Assembly: GCA_018268015.1 (NCBI GenBank)
Contig: JAFDXJ010000007.1
Location: 1-54,443, forward strand
DNA from: Bacteroidota bacterium
Lineage (GTDB): Bacteria; Bacteroidota; Bacteroidia; Chitinophagales; Chitinophagaceae
Direction of reading: 5' to 3'
Length of the DNA stretch: 54,443 nucleotides
Made by a program: the position numbers and the translations under genes. Shown here in pieces: positions 32,617 to 43,995 of this stretch. The notes under the pieces are model-generated. The model ran no database searches. It saw nothing but the letters and a program-made list of their open reading frames with translations, and was not told where the DNA came from. Every line of letters starts with the position of its first letter. Position 1 is the stretch's first letter.

Positions 32617-35463
32617 ATGAACACATTATCAGACAAAAAGACAGGAAATAAGCAGGATAGCCAATTCTCCACATTTTCTTCAAAATCAAATGATATCCTT
32701 GTAAAAGGGGCCAGAGTACACAATCTAAAAAATATTTCAGTAGCCTTTCCAAGAAATAAACTCATCGTGGTTACAGGCGTATCCGGAAGCGGGAAATCAT
32801 CTCTTACGATGGATACCCTTTTTGCAGAAGGTCAGCGTAGATATGCAGAAAGCCTTAGCGCTTATGCAAGACAGTTTATGCAAAGGATGGTAAAACCGGA
32901 TGTGGACTCTATCAAAGGATTATGCCCCGCAATTGCCATTGAACAAAAAGTGATCACGCGAACTCCTCGCAGTACAGTGGGAACAATGACGGAAATTTAT
33001 GACTACTTAAGACTATTGTTTGCACGAATCGGGAAAACAATTTCACCTATTAGCAGAGAAGAAGTAAAAAAAGATGATGTCCAGGATGTATTATCCTTTA
33101 TAAAAAAATTACCGAAAGATTCAAGGGTGATGATATTATCAGCATTTCAGCTTCATCAAAACCGGGAAATCAGGGAAGAATTATCAATATTAATGCAAAA
33201 AGGATTTGCCAGGTTATATCATCATCAGAAGGAAGGTGAAATTTTACGTATTGAAGATCTTTTAGAAAAGAGTCCTAATGATATCAATAAAAATATTTCA
33301 TTCAAGAAAGGGCTTGAGTACTTTTTATTAATAGACCGGTATATTACCGGTGATATGACTGAGGAAGTTCTGCATCGTCTTGCAGATTCTGTCTCTACGG
33401 CTTTTTATGAAGGAAATGGGGAAATGTTTATTGTAGTGAATGGAACATTAAAGCATTTCAGTAATAAATTTGAAAAAGATGGGATTGTCTTTGAAGAGCC
33501 TTCACCTAATTTATTTTCTTTCAATAATCCATTTGGAGCTTGCCCTACCTGCGAAGGATTTAGCCAGGTTTTGGGTATTAGTGAAGATCTGGTCATTCCC
33601 AATAGGGCATTGAGTGTATATGATGGAGCCGTAGCTCCTTGGAAAGGAGAAAAATTAGGATTATGGAAAGACTATTTTATCAAAAATGCAAGAAAAGAAA
33701 ACTTCCCGGTTCATAAACCCATTCATGATCTGAGCCCGGAACAGTATGACTTATTGTGGAAGGGAAAAGGTGGCTTACATGGAATTCATGATTTTTTTAA
33801 GGAAGTAGAGCAGAATTTATATAAAGTACAATATCGAGTATTACTCAGCCGATACAGAGGAAGAACCAATTGCCCCGAATGCAATGGCTACCGGCTAAGG
33901 AAAGAGGCATTATATGTAAAAATAGGTGGTAAGCATATAGGAGAACTATGCAGGATGCCTGCCAAAGATTTTTATTTATGGTTGAATGATTTTCAACCCA
34001 ATGAAACTGATGCAACGATTGCAAGACGTATTCTCATAGAATTATTTCAGCGATTACAAACTCTACTGGATGTAGGTCTGGGCTATCTGACCATGGAACG
34101 TCTTGCCAATTCATTGAGTGGGGGGGAGAGCCAACGAATACAGTTGACCAGGAGTTTAGGAAGTAATCTCACCAATTCTTTATACATATTGGATGAACCA
34201 TCCATAGGCTTACATTCAAGAGACACGCAAAATCTAATACAGGTATTAATAAAATTGCGAGATAAAAAAAATACGGTAGTGGTTGTGGAGCATGATGATC
34301 TTATGATGAGAGAAGCGGATCATATCATAGATATGGGTCCCTTGGCGGCTCATTTAGGAGGTGAAGTTATTGCGAGCGGAACCGTTTCTGAAATCATGGT
34401 TAACCCTCAAAGCCTTACCGGTAAATATCTTTCTGGCGCATCGGAAGTGTGGGTGGATCATCCATTCCGGGAATACAAGAAATATATCTGCATTGAAAAT
34501 GCCTCACATCATAATTTAAAGAATGTAACGGTATCTTTTCCTTTGAATATGCTTTGTGTAGTCAGTGGAGTTAGCGGGAGTGGGAAAACATCATTAGTCA
34601 GACAGATATTATATCCGGCAATGAAGAAATTGCTCGGTGATTTTACTGAAACACCAGGATATTTTAGAATGCTTAGCGGAGATTTTAAAGAAATAACGCA
34701 TGTGGAATTGGTAGATCAAAACCCGATTGGGAAATCTTCCCGTAGTAATCCGGTGACTTATATTAAAGCTTATGATGCCATACGCGAATTATTTTCCCAA
34801 CAACCCTTAGCAAAGAAAAACGGTTATTTACCCAAGCATTTTTCTTTCAATGTGGATGGAGGTCGCTGTGATACCTGTAAAGGTGAAGGAGAGCAATTGG
34901 TGGAAATGCAATTTCTTGCTGATGTGCATTTAACTTGCGAAACCTGTAAGGGGCGTCGTTTTAAGGAAGATGTATTGGAGGTAACTTATCATTCAAAAAA
35001 TATTTATGATGTATTGGAAATGAGTGTTGATGAAGCCATTCTTTTTTTCAAAGATCAACCTGCATTAGCAAAATCACTTCAAACATTGCAGGACACCGGG
35101 CTTGGTTATATTAAATTAGGCCAGAGCAGCAACACTTTGAGTGGGGGTGAAGCACAAAGAGTGAAATTGGCTTCTTTTTTAGGTAAAGGAAAAATGAATG
35201 AAAAGATCCTTTTTATCTTCGATGAACCTACAACCGGTTTACATTTTCATGATATACATAAACTCCTGAAATCATTTAATGCACTCATAGAACAAGGGCA
35301 TTCAATCATTGTCATTGAACATAATATAGACATTATTAAAAACGCCGATTGGGTCATAGATCTTGGACCCGAAGCCGGTGATGATGGTGGTGAAATTATT
35401 TTTTCTGGAAGGCCTGCTGAATTGAAAAATGTTCAAAGAAGCCATACTGCAAAATTTTTATAA
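32617..35463 (+). CDS. uvrA: Excinuclease ABC subunit A
   Basis: The 948-residue damage-recognition ATPase of nucleotide excision repair. It has two ABC modules: Walker A GVSGSGKSS (about 54-62) with signature LSGGESQRIQL, and GVSGSGKTS with LSGGEAQRVKL. Zinc-binding Cys pairs are visible (CPTC, CPEC, CDTC, CETC). The first 27 residues are a polar extension before the conserved ILVKGARVHNLKNI. It is monocistronic, with a terminator overlapping its stop. uvrB and uvrC are elsewhere. Confidence 0.98.
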   Translation: MNTLSDKKTGNKQDSQFSTFSSKSNDILVKGARVHNLKNISVAFPRNKLIVVTGVSGSGKSSLTMDTLFAEGQRRYAESLSAYARQFMQRMVKPDVDSIKGLCPAIAIEQKVITRTPRSTVGTMTEIYDYLRLLFARIGKTISPISREEVKKDDVQDVLSFIKKLPKDSRVMILSAFQLHQNREIREELSILMQKGFARLYHHQKEGEILRIEDLLEKSPNDINKNISFKKGLEYFLLIDRYITGDMTEEVLHRLADSVSTAFYEGNGEMFIVVNGTLKHFSNKFEKDGIVFEEPSPNLFSFNNPFGACPTCEGFSQVLGISEDLVIPNRALSVYDGAVAPWKGEKLGLWKDYFIKNARKENFPVHKPIHDLSPEQYDLLWKGKGGLHGIHDFFKEVEQNLYKVQYRVLLSRYRGRTNCPECNGYRLRKEALYVKIGGKHIGELCRMPAKDFYLWLNDFQPNETDATIARRILIELFQRLQTLLDVGLGYLTMERLANSLSGGESQRIQLTRSLGSNLTNSLYILDEPSIGLHSRDTQNLIQVLIKLRDKKNTVVVVEHDDLMMREADHIIDMGPLAAHLGGEVIASGTVSEIMVNPQSLTGKYLSGASEVWVDHPFREYKKYICIENASHHNLKNVTVSFPLNMLCVVSGVSGSGKTSLVRQILYPAMKKLLGDFTETPGYFRMLSGDFKEITHVELVDQNPIGKSSRSNPVTYIKAYDAIRELFSQQPLAKKNGYLPKHFSFNVDGGRCDTCKGEGEQLVEMQFLADVHLTCETCKGRRFKEDVLEVTYHSKNIYDVLEMSVDEAILFFKDQPALAKSLQTLQDTGLGYIKLGQSSNTLSGGEAQRVKLASFLGKGKMNEKILFIFDEPTTGLHFHDIHKLLKSFNALIEQGHSIIVIEHNIDIIKNADWVIDLGPEAGDDGGEIIFSGRPAELKNVQRSHTAKFL

Positions 35464-35506
35464 TAATGCCTGTAAAGTATGCTGATGACTTTACAGGTAT
35501 TATTTT
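35462..35506. terminator. Bidirectional terminator between uvrA and the peptidase gene
   Basis: AATAATGCCTGTAAAGT pairs with ACTTTACAGGTATTATT (one wobble) around a 9-nt loop, with T-rich flank on the plus strand and A-rich start for the minus strand. It serves both convergent genes. Confidence 0.88.
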
Positions 35507-37687
35507 CTACCTGCCACCGCCAGGGCAATATTCATGGAGGAAATTTGTAAAAAGGGTCACTAAATGTAAATCTGTTCCCTGACCTTCTGCTAATGAATGA
35601 GTCCTGTTTGGATAACTCATCATTTGAAACTGTTTATTATATTTTACTAACTCATTTACCAGCATCTCAGTATTTTGATAGTGTACATTATCATCACCCG
35701 TTCCATGTATGATTAATAAATGCCCTTTTAGATTTTTTGCATAAGTAATGGGTGATCCATTAGTGTAAGGAGCCATATCTTCCTGTGGTAATCCCATATA
35801 TCTTTCTTCATAAATATTATCATATGTCAGTTGATTAGCTACAGGCGCAATAGCTATACCGGTTTTATAAATGTCCGGATATTGAAACAATAAATTTAAT
35901 GTAGTGGAGCCACCACCACTCCAACCCCAAACAGCAATCCTACTGGTATCCACAAATGGCCACTCCATTATTTTTTTTGTCGCCATAGCCTGGTCGTGAA
36001 TATTTATTATACCCACTTTTTTGTAAATGCTTTTTCTCCATTCTGCACCTTTAGGAGCCGGTGTTCCCCGGCCATCCAGGCTGATTTGTATATAACCATC
36101 TCCTGCCATATCTCCGGCATATAAAAATGTACCGGCACTACCATAACTATCCGTCACCGTTTGTGCGGCCGGCTCAGTATAAACATAGAATACAACAGGA
36201 TATTTTTTAGTACTGTCAAAATTGGCGGGCTTTATGATCCATCCATCCATACTAATGCCATCAGCTGTGGTTAGTGTAAATAATTCTGCTTTTGGGAGTT
36301 CGCCAAAATCTCTTGTATCGCCATTGCTGATTGTTTTAATTGTTTTACCAGTACTAAGGTCAACCCAGTCATTCAATGGGGGAGTATTTAAATTTGAAAA
36401 ATTATGATTGGCAAATTTGCCATTTGGTGAAACTTCATAATTATGTGTCCCTGTTTCGTCTTGAGGAGAGAGTTTTTCTGCAATCCCGGATCCATCCAGT
36501 TTTGTCCGGAATAAATATTGTTGAGTTGCATGATCAGGAGATGCCATGAAATAAATATATCCTTCTTTATCATTAATGGCAGTGATGCTAATGATATCAT
36601 AGTTCCCTTTCGTAATCAGAGTCTCATTTTTCCCATGACGACCTATGGTATAAATGTGGCGCCAGCCATCCTTCTCACTTACCCATATAAAAGCTTTTCC
36701 GTTATTGATCCAATCCCATCCACTTGGGTCATCATCGTTCCAGCGACTTTTAATATCTATCCAGGCTTTATCTGATTCAGTGTATATCGTATTTGTTTTG
36801 CCGGTAAGTGCATCGCAAACCAGGATATTGCTTTCATTTTGTTTCCGATTTAGCTGTTGCACAATTAATGATCCCGGATCTACGGTCCATTCCATTCGTG
36901 GGATGTAATGTTGTATCGGGTCGCCGGGAATTTCCATCCATTTCGTTTTGCCTGTAGCAATATTGACTACGCCTATTTTACAGGAAGAAGGATCCTGTCC
37001 TGTTTTTGGATACTCTACCGGTTTGGTAAATGAATAAATGGAATCCGTATTATCAATGAGTAAAAAATTCCTGATTTTACTTGCATCAATTTGCCAGTAT
37101 GCGATGGATTTACTGTCCGGGCTCCATCGAAAACCATCCCGGCAACCAAATTCTTCTTCATACGCCCAGTCAAATGTTCCATTAATTAAATGGTCTGTAC
37201 CATCTTTGGTTTCCTGGTTTATTTTACCGGAAACAAGATCTTCTACATAAATATTTTGATTGCTAACATACGCGACTTTAGTATTGTCAGGGGAAAATTT
37301 TGCAAACATCATAGAGGATTCAGGTAATCCTTTACCCAATTGTTTTAAGGTATGTGATGACAGATCCAGAACCCAGTAATCACCTTTCGTATCGTAACGC
37401 CATACTTTTTTTGAGTTTGTATAAATTAATACTTTTTTATGATCGGGTGAAAAAAAGAAGTTTCTTATTTTCAGAGCGTTGGATGCCCCTTTTGGCGTTA
37501 GGTCATTTTTTGTGACAATCATTTCTTTAGAAAAATCCGGTAGAGTATTGTAAGTGATCCCTCCATTTTCCATTTTGTAATAGCCATTGCCATCTTCGGA
37601 CCAATGTAATCCTTTGGGTGGTTGAGCGATACAGGTGAAACTGCATACTATGAACAGGATGAGTGTGATTTTTTTGATATAAAACAT
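35507..37687 (-). CDS. S9-family dipeptidyl peptidase IV-like protease
   Basis: A 726-residue exported serine peptidase. After a signal peptide (ending CIAQ), a DPP-IV-type beta-propeller (about 40-465; FKFSPDNTKVAYV-like AKFSPDNTKVAYVSNQN, WAYEEEFGCRDGFRWSPDSK) precedes the alpha/beta hydrolase domain. The triad is Ser near 588 in GWSGGGST, Asp near 664 in GTGDDNVHYQ and His near 697 in RTHSL. The propeller Glu pair (EEEF) that binds the substrate N-terminus is kept, pointing to true dipeptidyl-peptidase activity on Xaa-Pro or Xaa-Ala peptides. It is likely periplasmic. Confidence 0.93.
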   Translation of the reverse strand: MFYIKKITLILFIVCSFTCIAQPPKGLHWSEDGNGYYKMENGGITYNTLPDFSKEMIVTKNDLTPKGASNALKIRNFFFSPDHKKVLIYTNSKKVWRYDTKGDYWVLDLSSHTLKQLGKGLPESSMMFAKFSPDNTKVAYVSNQNIYVEDLVSGKINQETKDGTDHLINGTFDWAYEEEFGCRDGFRWSPDSKSIAYWQIDASKIRNFLLIDNTDSIYSFTKPVEYPKTGQDPSSCKIGVVNIATGKTKWMEIPGDPIQHYIPRMEWTVDPGSLIVQQLNRKQNESNILVCDALTGKTNTIYTESDKAWIDIKSRWNDDDPSGWDWINNGKAFIWVSEKDGWRHIYTIGRHGKNETLITKGNYDIISITAINDKEGYIYFMASPDHATQQYLFRTKLDGSGIAEKLSPQDETGTHNYEVSPNGKFANHNFSNLNTPPLNDWVDLSTGKTIKTISNGDTRDFGELPKAELFTLTTADGISMDGWIIKPANFDSTKKYPVVFYVYTEPAAQTVTDSYGSAGTFLYAGDMAGDGYIQISLDGRGTPAPKGAEWRKSIYKKVGIINIHDQAMATKKIMEWPFVDTSRIAVWGWSGGGSTTLNLLFQYPDIYKTGIAIAPVANQLTYDNIYEERYMGLPQEDMAPYTNGSPITYAKNLKGHLLIIHGTGDDNVHYQNTEMLVNELVKYNKQFQMMSYPNRTHSLAEGQGTDLHLVTLFTNFLHEYCPGGGR

Positions 37688-37774
37688 GAATGATTATTTG
37701 AAGTGAAAATAGATATTTTTCCCAAAATTTTTGGAAGTATTCTTAAGGACAACCTTTTTGTTTATTAGAAATGT

Positions 37775-39442
<1,668 letters not shown>

Positions 39443-39473
39443 TCATTTTAATTAAAATAAATTCAAAAATTAC

Positions 39474-39498
39474 AAATCATTTCTTCAAGAAATGATTT
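39474..39498. repeat. Perfect 12-bp dyad in the pyrG leader
   Basis: AAATCATTTCTT (39474-39485) is followed by one C and its exact reverse complement AAGAAATGATTT (39487-39498). On the minus strand it is followed by GTAATTTTTG, so it could be an attenuator-like hairpin or a protein-binding site, 50 nt before the pyrG start codon. Confidence 0.7.
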
Positions 39499-39567
39499 TA
39501 TATAATCCTGTAAAATTTGAATCGTAAATGACCGGTTAGTGTAAACTGAGATATCTAAGAGGTCATG

Positions 39568-39596
39568 CAAAGCTAAGATTAATCTGTTAACCTCAA
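39568..39596 (-). promoter_or_regulatory. pyrG promoter
   Basis: On the minus strand a TTG (plus CAA at 39594-39596) is followed 18 nt later by TAGCTTTG (plus CAAAGCTA at 39568-39575), matching both Bacteroidota promoter elements. Transcription would start near 39561. Confidence 0.65.
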
Positions 39597-39671
39597 AAAA
39601 ACGAAAGAATAAATATGGATTATTTTGGAAAAATAGCTGAACTAGCCGCTTGGGAAGGCATTTAATTGCTG

Positions 39672-40328
39672 TTAACTTCTATGCCCAAATAATAAACTCC
39701 CCACGCGAACCATATTACTGCCATAGTTCAGTGCTATTTGATAATCTCCACTCATGCCCATGGAAAGTACGTTCAATTCCGCTGACTGTTTTCTATATTT
39801 TTCAAACATGGTGGACAACATTTCAAATTCTTGCTGAATTATACTTTTATCATCCGTTAATGATGCCATTCCCATTAATCCTTTCAAATGGATATGGGTA
39901 AATTCTGGCGCCTGAACACGGATAATAGTTTCCAATTCATTAGGATCAAAGCCAAACTTTGTTTCCTCGCGTGCAATATGCGCTTGTAATAAAATAGGGG
40001 TATGTATATTCAATTTACGGCTTTGCTTATTGATTTCTTTCAAAAGGTTTAAGCTGTCAATACTATGAATCAGATGAATGAAAGGGATGATTTGCTTTAC
40101 TTTATTACTTTGTAAATGGCCAATAAAATGCCAGCGGATATCCTTGGGCAGCAGCTCTTTTTTTTCTAATAATTCCTGAACGTAATTTTCGCCAAAATCT
40201 CTTTGACCTAAATCATATAAAACCATTATCTCACTTGGTTTACGGGTTTTGCTTACTGCCACAAGTGTGGCTTTATAAGGCTTAAGGTATTCTGTCAGGT
40301 TAAAGTAATTTTCTTCATAAAGGGTCAT
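39672..40328 (-). CDS. YggS-family PLP homeostasis protein
   Basis: A 218-residue single-domain TIM-barrel PLP-binding protein of the YggS/PLPBP family, involved in vitamin B6 and amino-acid homeostasis rather than a known catalytic step. PLP would bind Lys27 in LVAVSKTRK. GENYVQELLEK, WHFIGHLQSNK, GLMGMASLTDD, LSMGMSGDYQIAL and GSNMVRVGSLLFG are family motifs. It lies 23 nt downstream of the secreted hypothetical gene. Confidence 0.95.
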   Translation of the reverse strand: MTLYEENYFNLTEYLKPYKATLVAVSKTRKPSEIMVLYDLGQRDFGENYVQELLEKKELLPKDIRWHFIGHLQSNKVKQIIPFIHLIHSIDSLNLLKEINKQSRKLNIHTPILLQAHIAREETKFGFDPNELETIIRVQAPEFTHIHLKGLMGMASLTDDKSIIQQEFEMLSTMFEKYRKQSAELNVLSMGMSGDYQIALNYGSNMVRVGSLLFGHRS

Positions 40329-40351
40329 CGCTTAGAATTTTGTAATGAACA

Positions 40352-41524
40352 TTATTTTGTGGCATCCTCGCTTAAAGTTACATACTCCAATAATAAGGTT
40401 AAGTTATAAGCCGGGCAATAATGATAAAATAAGCCATCATTTTTATGCATGATTATTTTTCTCAGAGTAGAAGGTAAATACGAAGGAATGTTCCCAATAA
40501 AAAAAGCAAAATTGTTCTCTTCAATTATTTTTTTTATGACATTGGGTGATAAGGTTTCAATTGGAGGTGGTATATAACCCCATTTTAAAATGGCTGATGA
40601 TAATAGAATTTGCTCCATCATATTTGATGAATGGGCCAGCTCAAGAGCCGCTTCTGTAATTAAATCCATTTTTCGTGATTCCAAAGCAGAAATCTGTTTG
40701 ATACTCATTAAACGTGCAAGATTGTATAAAAAAATGGAAGGCTTGCCATAATAAGGCGACACTTGCAAAGGGTTTTTGATATAATCTTTAGTATCAATAA
40801 TCCTGAGAATTAATTGAAGACTGGCGCTGTCCGCAGAATTCCAGGGAAGATCATTTAGCTGGACGAATGAAAGAATATTGGTTAATACACATGCATCAAT
40901 AACGACCGGGAAATTTTTTCCAAACCAGGTAGAATAAGCAGCATAATTTTTAAAATAACTTAAACCATTCCTTAAATCATGAAGGCTGTCATTGATAAAT
41001 TTTGCCATCAGAGAATGTACTTCACTTGATATAGATGGAGAAGCCTGTAGCGCTAATAAACCCAGGGAAGTATCATCCATATCATCGGGTAAGGTTACTT
41101 GTCCGCGGAGTAATTTGATCCACCAGGTATAAGGAAATTCGAAGCTGGTATCTGTACGCCAGAAGTTATAGGTATTTCTGCCTTTTGTGTTTTTAAATTT
41201 ATCAAAAGCCGGTATGGCATTTTGAAGGATTGAATCAACTAATTCACGATTTTGGTCTGTGAGTTTTGGGCTTATATCTCGAAGAGTATAGGAAATAAGA
41301 CCATTGTAAAATATATTCTCATCAGTCCGTTTTGTACTGAATGTTTCATTGGATGAAATATAGGAATAAAATAAACCGGGTAGTATGTCTGCATGTTGAG
41401 ATGCCTGTAATTCACGAATACGATGGAGAAAGAAATTCGGAAGCGTGGTATCTGAGCCGGAAGATTGACAAAACGCCTGGAAGCCGGAAATAAAAAGGCA
41501 AATACAAAAAAGAATTTTTTTCAT
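40352..41524 (-). CDS. Secreted hypothetical protein, 390 aa
   Basis: Not recognised. A signal peptide (ILFCICLFISGFQAFCQ) precedes a mostly helical protein with TYNFWRTDTSFEFPYTWWIKLL and LPDDMDDTSLGLLALQ split over about 120-165, a pattern that recalls helical-repeat (alpha/alpha barrel) proteins. No catalytic motif is evident. It lies 42 nt after the acyl-CoA dehydrogenase gene and 23 nt before yggS on the same strand. Confidence 0.78.
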   Translation of the reverse strand: MKKILFCICLFISGFQAFCQSSGSDTTLPNFFLHRIRELQASQHADILPGLFYSYISSNETFSTKRTDENIFYNGLISYTLRDISPKLTDQNRELVDSILQNAIPAFDKFKNTKGRNTYNFWRTDTSFEFPYTWWIKLLRGQVTLPDDMDDTSLGLLALQASPSISSEVHSLMAKFINDSLHDLRNGLSYFKNYAAYSTWFGKNFPVVIDACVLTNILSFVQLNDLPWNSADSASLQLILRIIDTKDYIKNPLQVSPYYGKPSIFLYNLARLMSIKQISALESRKMDLITEAALELAHSSNMMEQILLSSAILKWGYIPPPIETLSPNVIKKIIEENNFAFFIGNIPSYLPSTLRKIIMHKNDGLFYHYCPAYNLTLLLEYVTLSEDATK

Positions 41525-41566
41525 TTTTTTATAGGAATGCCTTCTAAAAATAAGAAAAATCGTGCT

Positions 41567-42721
41567 TTATTTCAAAATGGATCGGCTTATTACGATGCGC
41601 TGAACCTCGCTGGTACCTTCATAAATCTGTGTAATTTTTGCATCACGCATCAATCGTTCTACATGATATTCTTTTACATATCCATAACCACCATGAATTT
41701 GCACAGCTTCTGTCGTTGCCCACATTGCCGTTTCACTGGCAAAAACTTTAGCCATGCTACTACTTACGGTATAATCTATTGTGCAATCTTTTTCCCATGC
41801 GGCCTGATAACATAAAAGCCGGGAAGCATTTATGCGGGTAGCCATATCGGCTAATTTGAATTGAATAATTTGATGGTGCATGATTTCTTTGCCGAAGGCT
41901 TTTCTTTCTTTTGAATATTTAAGCGCCAGTTCATAAGCTCCTGAGGCAATACCCAATGCTTGTGAAGCAATGCCAATCCTTCCACCGGCAAGCGTCTTCA
42001 TGGCAAAAATAAAACCGAAACCATCAGCCCCAATCCGGTTTTCCTTTGGCACTTTTACATCATTAAAAAGAATGGAATGTGTATCGCTACCACGTATGCC
42101 TAATTTATTTTCTTTAGCCCCTACAGTAACCCCGGGCCATTTTTTTTCTACGATAAAAACATTTATTCCTCTTGAGCCCTTCGATGCATCTGTTTGAGCT
42201 ATGACTAAATATACACTAGCGCTATTACCATTTGTAATCCAATTTTTTGTACCATTTAAAAGATAATAATCTCCTTTATCCTCTGCTGTAGTACGCTGAC
42301 TACTGGCATCACTTCCCGCTTCAGGCTCACTCAACAGAAAAGCGCCAATATATAATTCACCGTCTTTTTTCCCTTGAGCGAGGGGTGTTAAATACTTTTG
42401 TTTTTGTTCTTCCGATGCATATTCCTGAAGCCCCCAACAAACAAGGCTATTATTTACGCTCATACATACAGATACACTCGCATCTATTTTGCTGATTTCT
42501 TCCATGGCAATTGTGTAGGAAATATTATCCATACCTGCTCCCCCATACTCGGGTTTTACCATGATTCCCATAAACCCAAGATCAGCCAATTTCATTATTT
42601 GATCATGTGGGAATTTTTGCTTTTCATCTCTTTCAATCACGCCGGGGAGGCATTCGTTAATAGCAAAATCCCGGGCTGCTTGCTGAATCATGAGTTGTTC
42701 TTCCGTAAGTGAAAATTGCAT
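41567..42721 (-). CDS. Acyl-CoA dehydrogenase
   Basis: A 384-residue FAD enzyme of short/medium or branched-chain acyl-CoA oxidation, passing electrons to ETF. Signatures: EYGGAGMDNISYTIAMEEISK, LSEPEAGSDASS, NGTKNWITNG, and QIYEGTSEVQR with catalytic Glu368, the position used by short-chain, butyryl- and related dehydrogenases. Exact chain length is unknown. No other beta-oxidation gene is adjacent. A -7 box lies 23 nt upstream. Confidence 0.95.
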   Translation of the reverse strand: MQFSLTEEQLMIQQAARDFAINECLPGVIERDEKQKFPHDQIMKLADLGFMGIMVKPEYGGAGMDNISYTIAMEEISKIDASVSVCMSVNNSLVCWGLQEYASEEQKQKYLTPLAQGKKDGELYIGAFLLSEPEAGSDASSQRTTAEDKGDYYLLNGTKNWITNGNSASVYLVIAQTDASKGSRGINVFIVEKKWPGVTVGAKENKLGIRGSDTHSILFNDVKVPKENRIGADGFGFIFAMKTLAGGRIGIASQALGIASGAYELALKYSKERKAFGKEIMHHQIIQFKLADMATRINASRLLCYQAAWEKDCTIDYTVSSSMAKVFASETAMWATTEAVQIHGGYGYVKEYHVERLMRDAKITQIYEGTSEVQRIVISRSILK

Positions 42722-42744
42722 ACGATAATGAATTGATTTGCGGG

Positions 42745-42752
42745 CAAAACTA
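42745..42752 (-). promoter_or_regulatory. -7 box of the acyl-CoA dehydrogenase gene
   Basis: Reads TAGTTTTG on the minus strand, an exact TAnnTTTG match 23 nt before the ATG. Confidence 0.6.
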
Positions 42753-42834
42753 CTTTAATCCCTTCATTAAAAGAGGATGAAAGGATTAAAATTTTTTATA
42801 AGAAAGTTGAAATAAACATGCTATTTCCAACAAA

Positions 42835-43902
42835 TTATTTTCTTCCCATATCCCTCAGAAATGCAACGTGAGAAGCTACCGCATTTACCATCAATGGATA
42901 TTCTACATAGACGATTCCATATTCTTGGCAAGCCTGCTTGATAATCTTACTGATTCGAGGATAATGTACATGGGATATTTTAGGAAATAAATGATGTTCT
43001 ATTTGGAAATTAAGCCCTCCAACAAACCAGGAAATGACCGGGTTCTTTGTAGCAAAATTAGCGGTCGTTTTTAATTGATGAATAGCCCATTCGTCAGAGA
43101 AATTGCCGGTTGTACTATCTGCCACCGGGAATTGTGTATGCTCAACGGTATGAGCTAACTGAAATACAATACTCAATATGAAACCTGCTACAAGGGCATT
43201 TACCAAAAAGCCAATAATTACCGGAACCACTCCTACCATGAGCATTGGCAATACAAAAAATAGGGAATAGGCAAGTGCTTTGTAAAACCAAAAATAAAAG
43301 TGATCAAGTGTCTTCATCTTCTTCAGTGGTGTCTCCCCGATTTTCTTTGAAAAATATTTACGATAATCAGCAAAGAAAATCCAATAGATATAGAGAAAGC
43401 TATAAAAGAACCAAAAATAAAGATGCTGGTATTTATGCATTTTATACCTTTTTTGTGTAGAGGCCATTCTTAAAAATGGTTTTGCATCAATATCATCATC
43501 TATGCCATCAATATTGGTATAAGCATGATGAATAATGTTGTGTTTCACATTCCACATAAAATGGCTTCCTCCCAATACGCCCAATGTAAGTGCAGCAACT
43601 TTATTCAACATGGGGGAGTTGCTAAAACTTCCATGTGCGCCATCATGCATAATATTAAAACCAATAGCTGCGGTCAATATGCCCAATAAAGCACATTCCA
43701 GCAGGGCCCATACATTATCCGGTGTAAAGAAAACCAGATGGATATAAACAAAAATATAGGCACTCACCAGAATAGCTGCCTTTACCCACAGATTTGTATT
43801 CCCGGCAGTAGATTTTCCGGTTTGTTGGAAATAATCATTAATACGTTTTTTTAGTTCCGAATGAAATGATTGCTTGGAAACAAAGAACTTTGGAGTGGCC
43901 AT
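42835..43902 (-). CDS. Membrane fatty acid desaturase
   Basis: A 355-residue di-iron acyl-lipid or acyl-CoA desaturase with about four membrane helices and the three His boxes: HDGAH (86-90), HNIIHH (121-126) and QIEHH (about 298-302). The Gln in the last box is typical of the front-end (delta-5/6-like) group, but no cytochrome b5 domain is fused. An in-frame start at 43932 lies within a probable -7 region (CATCTTTG on the minus strand, one mismatch), so ATG 43902 is used. It should introduce double bonds into membrane lipids. Confidence 0.93.
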   Translation of the reverse strand: MATPKFFVSKQSFHSELKKRINDYFQQTGKSTAGNTNLWVKAAILVSAYIFVYIHLVFFTPDNVWALLECALLGILTAAIGFNIMHDGAHGSFSNSPMLNKVAALTLGVLGGSHFMWNVKHNIIHHAYTNIDGIDDDIDAKPFLRMASTQKRYKMHKYQHLYFWFFYSFLYIYWIFFADYRKYFSKKIGETPLKKMKTLDHFYFWFYKALAYSLFFVLPMLMVGVVPVIIGFLVNALVAGFILSIVFQLAHTVEHTQFPVADSTTGNFSDEWAIHQLKTTANFATKNPVISWFVGGLNFQIEHHLFPKISHVHYPRISKIIKQACQEYGIVYVEYPLMVNAVASHVAFLRDMGRK

Positions 43903-43995
43903 GACTAAAATTAATGGATATAATGAGTGCAAAGATGCAACATATTATGGGAAAATCCATGTTAATTCAGGAAATACAGCTATATATGATGAAGA

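Noticed and set aside
32451..32765. 104-aa minus-strand frame overlapping the start of uvrA
   Set aside because: It is antisense to the conserved uvrA N-terminus and the divergent promoter region, has no recognisable family, and has a composition typical of shadow frames.
39615..39665. 16-codon plus-strand frame in the pyrG/yggS gap
   Set aside because: Too short to support, no plus-strand -7 box seen, and no recognised peptide.
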